A DNA stretch of 64,000 bases from Bacteroidales bacterium. GTDB lineage: Bacteria; Bacteroidota; Bacteroidia; Bacteroidales; UBA932. Positions within the stretch are counted from its first letter, which is position 1; the number at the start of each line of letters is the position of its first letter. The stretch spans positions 1 to 64,000 of the forward strand of contig JAEFAI010000007.1 of NCBI GenBank assembly GCA_016291185.1, given 5' to 3'. The notes beneath the pieces are model-generated. The model saw only the letters and a list, made by a program, of their open reading frames with translations, made no database searches and was not told the DNA's origin. Position numbers and translations under genes: made by a program. This document shows positions 1-7,477 of this stretch, one piece after another.

Positions 1-431
1 CCGAAGCCGAGCAGCTCCGCCGCAAGGCGAAGGGTGAGGCCGACGCCATCTTCGCGAAGATGGACGCCCAGGCCCGCGGTACCCTCGAGATCCTGGCCAA
101 GCAGGCCGAAGGTTTCGGTCAGCTCGTGGCAGCCGCCGGCGGCGACGCCCAGCAGGCCATCACGATGCTCATCACCGACAAGCTGCCCGAGCTCGTCAAG
201 ACGCAGGTCGAGGCCGTCAAGGGTATCAATATCGACAAGGTCACTGTCTGGGACAGCGGCAAGAGCGAGAACGGCAAGACCGCCACGGCCAACTTCGTGT
301 CCGGCTTGATGGGGTCCGTCCCGCCGCTCGAGGAGCTGTTCAAGATGGCCGGCATGAGCCTTCCGGGCTACCTGAAAGGCGAGGCCAAAGAGGCCCCCGC
401 TCCGGCGGAGGAAGTGAAATCAGCGGAATAG
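1..431 (+). CDS. Flotillin-like (SPFH family) protein, C-terminal part
   Basis: The gene enters from the left edge; the frame is open from base 3 and the visible part is 142 residues ending at TAA 429-431. It starts with a charged Glu/Ala/Lys-rich helix of the flotillin coiled-coil type (EAEQLRRKAKGEADAIFAKM), followed by an Ala/Gly-rich stretch and the segment LPELVKTQVEAVKGINIDKV, which resembles the C-terminal part of bacterial flotillins. The tail is rich in Ala, Pro and Glu. Flotillins are membrane scaffold proteins; the membrane anchor and SPFH domain would lie upstream of the window, so the family call rests on the C-terminal half only. Confidence 0.75.
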   Translation, partial: EAEQLRRKAKGEADAIFAKMDAQARGTLEILAKQAEGFGQLVAAAGGDAQQAITMLITDKLPELVKTQVEAVKGINIDKVTVWDSGKSENGKTATANFVSGLMGSVPPLEELFKMAGMSLPGYLKGEAKEAPAPAEEVKSAE

Positions 432-435
432 CCAT

Positions 436-642
436 ATGATCGTCGTTAATGTAGATGTGATGCTTGCCCGGAGGAAAATGTCTTCCGGGGAACTCGCCGA
501 ACGCGTGGGGATCACAGCTGCAAACCTCTCGATCCTCAAAACCGGCAAAGCCAAGGCAATCCGCTTCTCCACGCTAGACGCTCTCTGCCAGGCGCTGGAC
601 TGCCAGCCCGGCGACCTGCTCGAGTACCGACCGGATCCTTAG
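436..642 (+). CDS. Small Cro/C1-type helix-turn-helix regulator (YozG-like)
   Basis: The protein has 68 residues and is nearly all one HTH domain: SSGELAERVGITAANLSILKTGKAKAI-type helices at about residues 16-42, then FSTLDALCQALDCQPGDLLEY. This pattern matches the small YozG-like Xre-family repressors. It begins 4 bases after the flotillin-like gene ends, so it is probably co-transcribed with it, and it is followed at once by a strong intrinsic terminator. Its target is unknown; the distinct promoter and riboswitch downstream argue against it being part of the B12 unit. Confidence 0.85.
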   Translation: MIVVNVDVMLARRKMSSGELAERVGITAANLSILKTGKAKAIRFSTLDALCQALDCQPGDLLEYRPDP

Positions 643-660
643 GGATTCGCGAATCTGAAA

Positions 661-696
661 ATGGGGCGCAAGTTTTCTTGCACCCCATTTTTTTTC
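661..696 (+). terminator. Rho-independent terminator after the HTH gene
   Basis: Arms ATGGGGcGCAAG (661-672) and CTTGCaCCCCAT (677-688) pair with one mismatch and are followed by a run of T. It separates the upstream unit from the btuB promoter. Confidence 0.85.
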
Positions 697-704
697 TATC
701 TTTG
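697..704 (+). promoter_or_regulatory. Bacteroidota -7 box TATCTTTG for btuB unit
   Basis: Exact match to the TAnnTTTG consensus, just after the T-run of the preceding terminator and just before the riboswitch. Confidence 0.75.
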
Positions 705-706
705 CG

Positions 707-835
707 CCGAAGTTTGTGGTGTGTTGCACTTGCAACCGTAAAGGGGAATCCGGTGAGAGTCCGGAGCTGTGCCCGCAACGGTAAGATTTCCATCGAGTCC
801 GAATACCTGCCACGAACAAAGTTGATACCGGAGGC
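707..835 (+). promoter_or_regulatory. Cobalamin (vitamin B12) riboswitch
   Basis: The conserved core is plain: GGGGAATCCGGTGAGAGTCC at about 744-763, then GAGCTGTGCCCGCAACGGTAA, then the B12-box-like end GAATACCTGCC near 801-811. This is the Rfam Cobalamin architecture. A GGCC-rich hairpin between the aptamer and the ATG at 867 (around 831-852) is a plausible expression platform that could occlude the ribosome site. It is expected to repress the btuB-permease unit when adenosylcobalamin is plentiful. Confidence 0.93.
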
Positions 836-866
836 CCGGGGTCAGGCCGCCTTAGCGACGCAAATT

Positions 867-2663
867 ATGTTCTTATCTACCTTATTGATTACGGCGGGTC
901 TGCTGGTGGCAGAAACGCCGGACACCCTCCAGGCCGTCACCATCGTGGCCGACAAGGGTGTCGTGGTGTCCCGAACGGACACCCTCGCGCTGCGTGCCGA
1001 CGGGACGGCCGCCCAGGCGCTCCTTCGTTTCCCCGGACTTTCCATCAGTGATTACGGCGGACTCGCCGGCCTGAAGAGCGTCAGCCTCCGCGGCCTCGGC
1101 ACCGCCCACACGGACATCTACCTCGACGGCGTGCGCGTCAGCAATTTCCAGAGCGGCCAGAACGATCTCGGCATGCTCCCGATGGAGACGCTCGGCAGCG
1201 CCGTGGTGGACTATGCGCAGAACAGCGTATCCTTCCGCACCGCGAAGCCGGTCTTTGGCGACCGCATCTTCGGCGGCCAGGTGGGCCTGCAGGCCGGTTC
1301 TTTCGGCACCTGGATGCCTTCCGCCCGCTTTGACATCAAAGCCTCCGAGCGCGTGAGCATCAGCGCCCACGCCGCCGGTGTGCTCACCAAGGGCGATTTC
1401 CCTTACGGAGATAACGGCGAGCGCCGTACTGGCAACGACCTCAAGCAGCTCCGCGCCGGTGCCGATGTCTTCGGCGTCATCGACGGCGGCGACTGGCACG
1501 CCAAGGCCTACTACAACGCCTCCGACCGCGGCACGCCCGGCTCGCTAAGCTGGCCGTCCGCCGACCGCCAGCAGGACAAGAACTACCTCCTGCAGGGGTC
1601 CTTCCGTAAGGCCTTCTCCGACCTTTACACCCTGAATCTCAGCGCCAAAGCCGCCTGGGACGACCTCTTCTACAAGAGCGAGTGGGGCGATAGCGACTAC
1701 AAGTTCAGCGACTTCCAGCTGAATGCTTCCCACAACTTCCGCCTGACGGACTGGTGGGGCGTGTCGCTGGCCACGGACATCGAGCACGGCTCCCTGAAGG
1801 CTACCGGCTATGACGCCGCCCGCACGGCCGCCATCGCGGCCCTGGCTACGGCCATCCGCGCCGGCTGGTTCAGCGCCGACCTGGCCGTGGAGTACCGCGG
1901 TACCTTCGACAAGGGCCAGCAGGCGCTTAACAGCGTCTCCCCTTCCCTCGACCTGCGATTCACCCTCTTCGAGGGCTTTGACCTCGTCGCCTTCGGCCGC
2001 CGCGCCTTCCGCGCCCCGACCTTCAACGAGCTCTACTACCCCGGCTACGGCAACCCGAACCTCAAGCCTGAGGACGCCTGGCTCGCCGACGTGGGCATCG
2101 ATTTCCACCGCGGCCTGTGCGAGAACTGGACGCTCGGCATCAAGGTGGACGGCTTCTACAACGCCCTGCAGAACAAGATCATCTCCGCCCCTTCGGCCGA
2201 CGATCCTTACGTCTGGCTGCCGTACAACGTCGGCAAGGTGCAGGCCAAAGGTGTCGATGCAGCCCTGACGCTGCGCTACGAGGGCGATCAGCTCCGCGGC
2301 GGCCTGTCCGCCCGCTATGCCTGGCAGTCCGCTGTGGACAAGACGCCGGACAGCTACTCCTTCGACCAGCAGATCCCGTACGTCGCCAAGAATACGGTCG
2401 TGATCGCGGGTGACGTCGCCCTGGCCGGCTGGCGCCTCGATGCCGTCTGGAACTGGCGCGGCGGCCGCTTCGACGCCTCCGGCGAAATGCCGAACTGGAA
2501 CACGCTCGACCTTTCGCTGCGTAAGGACTTCAACCTGGGCAAAGTCGGTGTGCTGTCGCTGAACGTCTCCGCTCGCGACCTGCTGAACTGCCGCTACGAA
2601 CTGGTGCGCGACTACCCGATGCCGGGCCGCTCCTTCCTCGGCGGATTCACGTTCAAATTCTAG
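867..2663 (+). CDS. btuB: TonB-dependent outer-membrane cobalamin receptor (BtuB-like)
   Basis: The protein has 598 residues. The ATG at 867 was chosen because an upstream in-frame start would lie inside the riboswitch. A short signal peptide (MFLSTLLITAGLLVA) precedes a plug domain with LKSVSLRGLGTAHTDIYLDG at about residues 65-85. The barrel ends in the aromatic strand GGFTFKF, with a C-terminal Phe as in outer-membrane proteins, and contains the receptor-typical RRAFRAPTFNELYYPGYGNP. The B12 riboswitch upstream makes cobalamin or another corrinoid the likely substrate. Energy would come from TonB-ExbBD, which is not in this window. The permease gene follows after 4 bases. Confidence 0.92.
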   Translation: MFLSTLLITAGLLVAETPDTLQAVTIVADKGVVVSRTDTLALRADGTAAQALLRFPGLSISDYGGLAGLKSVSLRGLGTAHTDIYLDGVRVSNFQSGQNDLGMLPMETLGSAVVDYAQNSVSFRTAKPVFGDRIFGGQVGLQAGSFGTWMPSARFDIKASERVSISAHAAGVLTKGDFPYGDNGERRTGNDLKQLRAGADVFGVIDGGDWHAKAYYNASDRGTPGSLSWPSADRQQDKNYLLQGSFRKAFSDLYTLNLSAKAAWDDLFYKSEWGDSDYKFSDFQLNASHNFRLTDWWGVSLATDIEHGSLKATGYDAARTAAIAALATAIRAGWFSADLAVEYRGTFDKGQQALNSVSPSLDLRFTLFEGFDLVAFGRRAFRAPTFNELYYPGYGNPNLKPEDAWLADVGIDFHRGLCENWTLGIKVDGFYNALQNKIISAPSADDPYVWLPYNVGKVQAKGVDAALTLRYEGDQLRGGLSARYAWQSAVDKTPDSYSFDQQIPYVAKNTVVIAGDVALAGWRLDAVWNWRGGRFDASGEMPNWNTLDLSLRKDFNLGKVGVLSLNVSARDLLNCRYELVRDYPMPGRSFLGGFTFKF

Positions 2664-2667
2664 CTAT

Positions 2668-3456
2668 ATGCTGCTGAGTCTGCTTTATGTCCTGCTGTCC
2701 GGGATCGCGCTCCCGGTCGGAGGCATCCAGATGCAATATTTGTGGCGCAACCAGCTCGGGGACGTTTACTCCCTCGGGCTGGGCAGCGCCGCCTGTCTGG
2801 GCGCCGCCACCGCCACGATGACCGGATGGTGCTCGCTCACCGTCGGATCCTTCGTCTGCACGCTGATCTGCACGATCATCTGCTTCTTCGTGACGCTGCG
2901 CGTCTCCACGCAGAACCTCATCACCTTCGGCATCATCTTCGGCACCTTCATCGGCTCGCTCGGCACCATCGTGGTCACGAACGCGCCCACGGGCGACCTG
3001 CTCAAGCAGTACTACCTCTGGGGCGCGGCCAACTTCCACCTGGAAGGCGTCACCACCGGGGACATCATCTTCTCGCTGGCGCTGTTCGCGCTCGGCTTAG
3101 CCGCCGCGCTCGGCTCGCACCGCGACCTGACGCGCCACTTCAACGGCGAGATCGAGCTGCCGGCGTGGCGCAAGGCGGTCGCCCTGACGATGATCATGTT
3201 CCTCGTAACCTCGGCCGTGAGCATCTGCGGCACCATCGGATTCATCTCCCTCGGCGTGCCGAACCTCAGCCGCATCATGTGCAAGAGCACGGACATCCGC
3301 AAGCATTACCTGCTCTCCAGCGCGATGGGAGTCGGGCTGCTGCTGATCACCTATTTCGTGGTGGAATACGTGAACTTCGGAATCTACCTGCCGGTCAGCG
3401 CCACGATGGCCATCATCGCGCTGCCCCTGACGGTCTTCCTGTTTACACGGAAATAG
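2668..3456 (+). CDS. FecCD/BtuC-type ABC transporter permease, short form
   Basis: The 262-residue hydrophobic protein aligns by eye with FecCD permeases: YLWRNQLGDVYSLGLGSAA corresponds to the usual Q-LLRNPLA-P-LG-SSGA segment, and GTIGFISLGVPNLSRIM to GFVGLVVPHLAR. Family members are usually 320-350 residues, so about 70 N-terminal residues (the first one or two membrane helices) are missing. It starts 4 bases after btuB and shares its riboswitch, so a role in moving a corrinoid across the inner membrane is likely. No ATPase (BtuD) or binding protein (BtuF) is adjacent; they must be elsewhere if the protein works. Confidence 0.8.
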   Translation: MLLSLLYVLLSGIALPVGGIQMQYLWRNQLGDVYSLGLGSAACLGAATATMTGWCSLTVGSFVCTLICTIICFFVTLRVSTQNLITFGIIFGTFIGSLGTIVVTNAPTGDLLKQYYLWGAANFHLEGVTTGDIIFSLALFALGLAAALGSHRDLTRHFNGEIELPAWRKAVALTMIMFLVTSAVSICGTIGFISLGVPNLSRIMCKSTDIRKHYLLSSAMGVGLLLITYFVVEYVNFGIYLPVSATMAIIALPLTVFLFTRK

Positions 3457-3458
3457 AC

Positions 3459-3488
3459 GTCATTCGCCGGCTCCGACCGGCGAATCTC
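3459..3488. repeat. GTCATTC...GAATCTC palindromic repeat, copy 1
   Basis: A 30-bp REP-like unit: ATTCGCCGG, a 6-base centre CTCCGA, then CCGGCGAAT, bounded by GTC and CTC. It sits exactly between two convergent genes, and its last two bases form part of the stop codon (TGA, minus strand) of the FMN-binding gene. An identical copy is at 60942-60971. Confidence 0.85.
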
Positions 3489-3864
3489 ATTTCACCTTCT
3501 TCGCGGCCTCCTGCAGGCCGAGGTGAATGTTCTCAATGACAGCCTTCGAGGAGAAAGTGGCACCGCTTACGGCGTCCAGTTTCACTTCGGAGGCTTCTTT
3601 GACGGTCTTGCCGATGAGCGCCGTGAAGATGGAACTCTCCTTGACCCGCTGGAAGAAGCCGGGGGTCTCGACATTCGGCAGGGCCTCGATCTTCTCGATC
3701 TTGCCGTCGGTGACGGTGATTTCCACGGGCGTGGGGCCGGCGTAGCCGAGGACCTCCTTGCCCAGTTTCTCGGTATTGATGACAACCGTCTTCGGCTTCT
3801 TGTTCGCAGCCGCGACGTTCAGGCACACGCAGGCGCCCAGGAGAATGATCATAGCACGTTTCAT
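3487..3864 (-). CDS. Secreted FMN-binding domain protein
   Basis: The protein has 125 residues with a signal peptide (MKRAMIILLGACVCLNVAAA) followed by one FMN_bind domain. The flavin-attachment motif S-G-A-T is at residues 100-103 in LDAVSGATFSS; in RnfG/NqrC-like proteins FMN is linked through phosphate to this Thr. The start at 3864 was chosen because it opens the signal peptide and lies 5 bases after a TAAATTTG promoter box. It is a stand-alone small protein, not an Rnf/Nqr subunit, so it is probably a periplasmic electron carrier or an acceptor for ApbE-type flavin transfer. Confidence 0.88.
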   Translation of the reverse strand: MKRAMIILLGACVCLNVAAANKKPKTVVINTEKLGKEVLGYAGPTPVEITVTDGKIEKIEALPNVETPGFFQRVKESSIFTALIGKTVKEASEVKLDAVSGATFSSKAVIENIHLGLQEAAKKVK

Positions 3865-3869
3865 GGTCG

Positions 3870-3877
3870 CAAATTTA
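3870..3877 (-). promoter_or_regulatory. -7 box TAAATTTG for FMN-binding gene
   Basis: Exact TAnnTTTG match; only 5 bases separate it from the ATG at 3864, which predicts a 5' UTR of about 0-2 bases. Confidence 0.65.
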
Positions 3878-3913
3878 GTAAGAATTCCGGCTTCGGGCAA
3901 TCCCCAATAATGA

Positions 3914-4570
3914 TTATTCCGCATCCAGCAGCGCCCGCAGCTCTGCCGCCGTGTCGACAATGCGCGGCGCGGCGGCCAGCTGCTCCCGCGTGCGGAAGCC
4001 CCAGCTGACCGCCACGCAGTCCACGCCCGCGGCGGTGGCGGTGGCCATGTCCGTGGCGGAGTCGCCCACCATCAGCGTTTGCCGCAGGGAGACGCCCGCG
4101 CGCGAGCGGATCTCCGCCACGATGGCCGGGTCCGGCTTGAGCGGCACGCCCGGCCGGCCGCCGAGGATGGCCGCGAAGCGGATTTCCGGGAACATCCGGC
4201 CGACCAGCTTCTCCGCCCCGGCCTGGAACTTGTTGGACGCGACGCCCAGTTCCACGCCGGCGGCCTGCAGCTCCTGCAGGAGCTCCCGGACCCCCGGGTA
4301 GGGGCGCGAGCGTTCGTCGATATGTTCGATATAGTATTGCAGGAAGACCTCCAGCAGCGCGTCCAGCGCCTGCTCGTCTTCGCGCATCGCCTCCGGCATG
4401 GCCTGCTTCATCAGATTGCGCACGCCGTGCCCCACCATGCTCCGAAAGGCCTCCGGCGCGTGCTGCGGCAGGCCTTTCGCGGCCAGGGCGGCGTTCGCCG
4501 CCGCGCCCAGGTCCGCGATCGTATCGACGAGGGTGCCGTCGAGATCAAAAATGACCAGTTTGTATTTCAT
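3914..4570 (-). CDS. HAD-family phosphatase, phosphoglycolate phosphatase-like
   Basis: The protein has 218 residues. HAD motif I is FDLDGTLVD with nucleophile Asp9 and Asp11, motif II is around LGVASNKF, and the C-terminal motif is LMVGDSATDMATATAAG. The insert between motifs I and II is helical (cap type C1), as in Gph and PGP-like enzymes. Phosphoglycolate is the commonest substrate of this subgroup, but nucleotides or sugar phosphates cannot be excluded. The start at 4570 lies 4 bases after a TATCTTTG promoter box; a longer open frame upstream would read through the promoter. Confidence 0.85.
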   Translation of the reverse strand: MKYKLVIFDLDGTLVDTIADLGAAANAALAAKGLPQHAPEAFRSMVGHGVRNLMKQAMPEAMREDEQALDALLEVFLQYYIEHIDERSRPYPGVRELLQELQAAGVELGVASNKFQAGAEKLVGRMFPEIRFAAILGGRPGVPLKPDPAIVAEIRSRAGVSLRQTLMVGDSATDMATATAAGVDCVAVSWGFRTREQLAAAPRIVDTAAELRALLDAE

Positions 4571-4574
4571 GGCG

Positions 4575-4582
4575 CAAAGATA
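4575..4582 (-). promoter_or_regulatory. -7 box TATCTTTG for HAD phosphatase
   Basis: Exact consensus match, 4 bases upstream of the ATG; it is divergent from the tRNA-Ala promoter. Confidence 0.65.
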
Positions 4583-4628
4583 CAGCCAATTTTCTTGGAA
4601 AATCACTTGCAGGTTCGAAAAAAAGTAG

Positions 4629-4636
4629 TACCTTTG
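4629..4636 (+). promoter_or_regulatory. -7 box TACCTTTG for tRNA-Ala
   Basis: Exact consensus match, with a TTG at 4607-4609 spaced 19 bases upstream as the -33 element. The tRNA begins 12 bases after the box. Confidence 0.75.
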
Positions 4637-4648
4637 CATTCCACAAAC

Positions 4649-4721
4649 GGGGTATTAGCTCAGTTGGTAGAGCGTTTGAATGGCATTCAAAAGGTCAGGA
4701 GTTCGATTCTCCTATGCTCCA
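4649..4721 (+). tRNA. tRNA-Ala (anticodon GGC)
   Basis: A 73-base cloverleaf. The acceptor arms are GGGGTAT and ATGCTCC, the D-arm is AGCTCAGTTGGTAGAGC, the anticodon stem is TTTGA/TCAAA with loop ATGGCAT (GGC at positions 34-36), and the T-arm is AGGAGTTCGATTCTCCT. The discriminator is A and CCA is not encoded (CAA follows). Confidence 0.96.
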
Positions 4722-4722
4722 C

Positions 4723-4764
4723 AAAACGAAACGGACGGCTTGCAGCCGCCCGTTTTTCGTTTTG
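4723..4764 (+). terminator. Terminator after tRNA-Ala
   Basis: A long imperfect hairpin: AAAACGA, AACGG and CGGCT pair with AGCCG, CCGTT and TCGTTTT around a TGC loop, with T-rich sequence on the 3' side. Confidence 0.75.
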
Positions 4765-4924
4765 CGGAGCATCGCTCCGAAGCAAACGATTACCGATCAC
4801 AAAATCGGCCCCTAGCGTGCCCGGCAGCATCAATCTTCCGACAGTAGTCCAGGAGGAGATCGATTGTTTTCTTTTTTGTATATTTACCGAGCTGAAACGA
4901 ATATAACCACAAAACAAATGACGC

Positions 4925-5788
4925 ATGGACTCCTATCAGAAAATAGAATTGAGCGACTACGTACGCTCCGGAGAGGGCGGGACCGCCGTATCCTATACCC
5001 ACAAAACACGCAACACGCTGGCTAAACTCTACAATCCCGGATTTGAAGCGGACAGGGCCAGGGCCGAATACCACACGGCGCGCACGGTCTTCGAGATGGG
5101 CCTCCCGACGCCCGAACCCCTGCGGCTCGTCACGGACGGAGAGCGCTACGGGGCGGAATATGAGCTGGTGCCGGGAAAGCGCTCCTTCACGCGCATCATC
5201 TCCGAGGAGCCCGAACGTCTGGAAGAAATCTCCCTCACTTTTGCCGGCTGGGCCAAGAAGCTTCACGCTACGCCGGTGGCGCCCGGCCAGCTTCGCTCCT
5301 ACAAGGAAGCCCTCACCCGTTTCTACCAGGAGAAGAAGCTGGTCACGGAAGCGTTCAAACAGAGGGCCCTGGCTTTCCTGGAAACGGTCCAGGACACGCC
5401 CACCTGCCTGCACGGAGACCTCCAGATCGGCAATATCATCACCGACGGGGAGCGCACGCTGTGGATCGACGTGGGTGAGTTCAGCCACGGCACCCCGGAA
5501 TGGGATCTGAGCATCATGTGGATCATGGGCCAGAGAATGAGCGAAGAACGCGCCAATCTTCTGTTCCACATTACTCCGGAGCAGATGAAAGCACACTGGA
5601 ACTACTTCCTGCCGGCCTATCTGGGCACGTCGGACCCCCGGATCCTCGGGGAATACACCCGGCGGCTGGTCCCCTACTATGCCGTCAAGGTGCCCTATGT
5701 CTATGACATGGCCTACCATTGCGCCCTGCCGGAAGACGCCTTCCGGCGGATAGAACAGTTTCTGGAGCAGGCCGCTCCAAAAGAATAA
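4925..5788 (+). CDS. APH-fold small-molecule kinase (TIGR02172-like), paralogue A
   Basis: The protein has 287 residues with the aminoglycoside/choline kinase fold. The catalytic loop CLHGDLQIGN gives His163, Asp165 and Asn170; the metal-binding Asp is in LWIDVGEFSHG (Asp182). The N-lobe contains GEGGTAVSY as the nucleotide loop and KLYNP as the likely ATP-Lys region. It resembles the paralogous family TIGR02172, first named in Fibrobacter. The substrate is unknown. A related gene lies tail-to-tail immediately downstream. No exact TAnnTTTG box was found upstream; the best is TATATTTA at 4879-4886. Confidence 0.83.
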   Translation: MDSYQKIELSDYVRSGEGGTAVSYTHKTRNTLAKLYNPGFEADRARAEYHTARTVFEMGLPTPEPLRLVTDGERYGAEYELVPGKRSFTRIISEEPERLEEISLTFAGWAKKLHATPVAPGQLRSYKEALTRFYQEKKLVTEAFKQRALAFLETVQDTPTCLHGDLQIGNIITDGERTLWIDVGEFSHGTPEWDLSIMWIMGQRMSEERANLLFHITPEQMKAHWNYFLPAYLGTSDPRILGEYTRRLVPYYAVKVPYVYDMAYHCALPEDAFRRIEQFLEQAAPKE

Positions 5789-5803
5789 ACGTCCGAGTGA
5801 ACT

Positions 5804-6664
5804 TTACGCCGTCTCCAGGGTCCGGGAGATCCAGGATTTCAGGAAAGCGATGATCTCCGGGTTGTCCTGGGCGTGAAGATAGAAGGTGCGCACGATGTCC
5901 AGCACCGCATAGGGCCGGAGTTCGCGATTGAGCGCCTCGATGTCGTCCCGCCCCGTGTAGGCCCGGGCGAAGGCGTCCCAAAACGCGAGCATCTGCTCGC
6001 GGCTCATGTGGGTCAGGTCCTGCACCTGCGGGATGACGCTGTCCTCCACCATCATCTTGTAGAGGTGCGCCAGGTCCATCAAAGGGCAACCCTGCGCCAA
6101 CCACCCCAGATCGATCCAGTAATACTTCCCGTCCGCGAGGAGCAGATTGCCAGGCTGGAAATCGCCGTGCAGGCAGGTCCGGTCGTCCGGCATCGCCAGG
6201 ACCGTCTCTTTCAGCATCGCCCGCTGCCCGTCATCGACGAGGGGCGATTCCGCCAGTGCCGACAGCAACAACTCCTTGATATTGGGAATATAATCACGCA
6301 CCGCGATGGGCGTAGCGTGCAACGCATGGCCATATTCGGCCATGCGTGCAGCTAACTCCGGGATGCGCTCCGGCTGGTCGGCGCACAGGCGGGCGAAGGA
6401 TTTCTTGCCTGCGACGATCTGGCAGAGATAGCCGTGATCCGCTCCGTCGCGCACGATCTCGTACACCTGCGGCGTCGGGAGGCCGATCTCATAGGCCGTC
6501 TTCGCGGCATGAAATTCCTGCTCTACCTTGTGGGCGGCGCCCATTTCGCGCCGGACCAGCTTGAGCATGACGCCGGGGTGAGCTTCGGACACGAAAGCCT
6601 GTCCGTTGTAGCCCTCACCCACCTGCGTCCATTCATCAAGCTCGATCTGAGGATATTGAGCCAT
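5804..6664 (-). CDS. APH-fold small-molecule kinase (TIGR02172-like), paralogue B
   Basis: The protein has 286 residues and clearly resembles paralogue A: both begin with a short QIEL/KIEL stretch, then GEG, then GLPTP at about residue 60, KxSFxR near residue 88, HATPI/HATPV near residue 116 and the catalytic loop (CLHGDFQPGN, His166, Asp168, Asn173; metal Asp185 in WIDLGW). It starts 2 bases after the flavodoxin-like gene and is probably the last gene of an operon with that gene and the acyl-CoA ligase. The substrate is unknown; the fold phosphorylates hydroxyl groups of small molecules or antibiotics. Confidence 0.83.
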   Translation of the reverse strand: MAQYPQIELDEWTQVGEGYNGQAFVSEAHPGVMLKLVRREMGAAHKVEQEFHAAKTAYEIGLPTPQVYEIVRDGADHGYLCQIVAGKKSFARLCADQPERIPELAARMAEYGHALHATPIAVRDYIPNIKELLLSALAESPLVDDGQRAMLKETVLAMPDDRTCLHGDFQPGNLLLADGKYYWIDLGWLAQGCPLMDLAHLYKMMVEDSVIPQVQDLTHMSREQMLAFWDAFARAYTGRDDIEALNRELRPYAVLDIVRTFYLHAQDNPEIIAFLKSWISRTLETA

Positions 6665-6666
6665 CC

Positions 6667-7455
6667 TTAGCGGAGGACCTGGGTGAAGACGGGATCTTTG
6701 CCGTCTTCGACGAGCACGATCACCTGGATGTTGCCATTCCCCTCGCCTGCCGTAAAGAGATACTCCTTACCGTTCTCGACGTCGCGCTCGGCCACCTCGG
6801 CCGCCTTGGCGCGGATCATCGGATAGGTGCTGACGGCAGCATCAAAGAGCGCGGACTCCTCCTCGGAGACCTCGTGCGAGGCCGGGAACTCGGCCGGCTT
6901 GAAGTATTCACCGGCGAGGAAACCGCTTTCCTTCAGGAAACGCTCGACCTCGGCACCCGCGGCGTCAATGCGGGCAGCGCGCACGCCGTAGCCCGGCAGG
7001 ACGGTCGCGTTCGGGAGCTTCGCGGCGATGGCTTTGCAACTGGTGTCGAGACCGCCGCTGCCGAAGGTGCAGAACGGAACGACCTGCTTGCCACTGAAGT
7101 CCACGGTGTTCAGCAGGGTCTCGATCGGGTTGGCATAGGTGCCGAACCAAACCGGATAGCCCACGAAAATAACGTCATAGTCCTGGACATTCGCCTGGAT
7201 CGGCTGGAGCTCCGGGAAAGCTCCCTCGCTCATCTCTTTCTGACCGCGCGCGATGGTGGCACCGAAATCGGGATCGTACGGATCGACGGGGAGAATCTCC
7301 TCGATGTCAGCGCCGAGCGCGTTCTGGATAGCCTCGGCGACGACCTTCGTCGTACCGCCCTGGGAATAATAAAGGACAAGTGCCTTGGAATTCTTTTTCT
7401 CGCCACAGGAGATGAGCAGGAGCAGGGATGCTGCCATAATCAAAAACTTCTTCAT
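6667..7455 (-). CDS. Lipoprotein flavodoxin with C-terminal extension
   Basis: The protein has 262 residues. A lipoprotein signal ends in LISC with Cys17, so the mature protein should be membrane-anchored outside the cytoplasm. A flavodoxin domain follows: the phosphate loop YYSQGGTTKVVAEAI at about residues 29-43, then DVIFVGYPVWFGTYANPI, and FCTFGSGGLDTS. The last 70 or so residues form a second small domain ending in IQVIVLVEDGKDPVFTQVL. Exported flavodoxin-like lipoproteins are known in Bacteroidota, but their partner enzymes are largely undefined. It is positioned between the acyl-CoA ligase and kinase B in one minus-strand unit. Confidence 0.85.
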   Translation of the reverse strand: MKKFLIMAASLLLLISCGEKKNSKALVLYYSQGGTTKVVAEAIQNALGADIEEILPVDPYDPDFGATIARGQKEMSEGAFPELQPIQANVQDYDVIFVGYPVWFGTYANPIETLLNTVDFSGKQVVPFCTFGSGGLDTSCKAIAAKLPNATVLPGYGVRAARIDAAGAEVERFLKESGFLAGEYFKPAEFPASHEVSEEESALFDAAVSTYPMIRAKAAEVAERDVENGKEYLFTAGEGNGNIQVIVLVEDGKDPVFTQVLR

Positions 7456-7477
7456 GATTTTTATAAGGTTGGAAATA

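Noticed and set aside
678..866. Upstream in-frame start for btuB at 678
   Set aside because: It would translate through the promoter and the cobalamin riboswitch; the ATG at 867 opens a signal peptide directly after the aptamer.
4766..4780. Small CGGAGcatcGCTCCG hairpin after the tRNA-Ala terminator
   Set aside because: A short palindrome with no T-run or partner; nothing supports a function.
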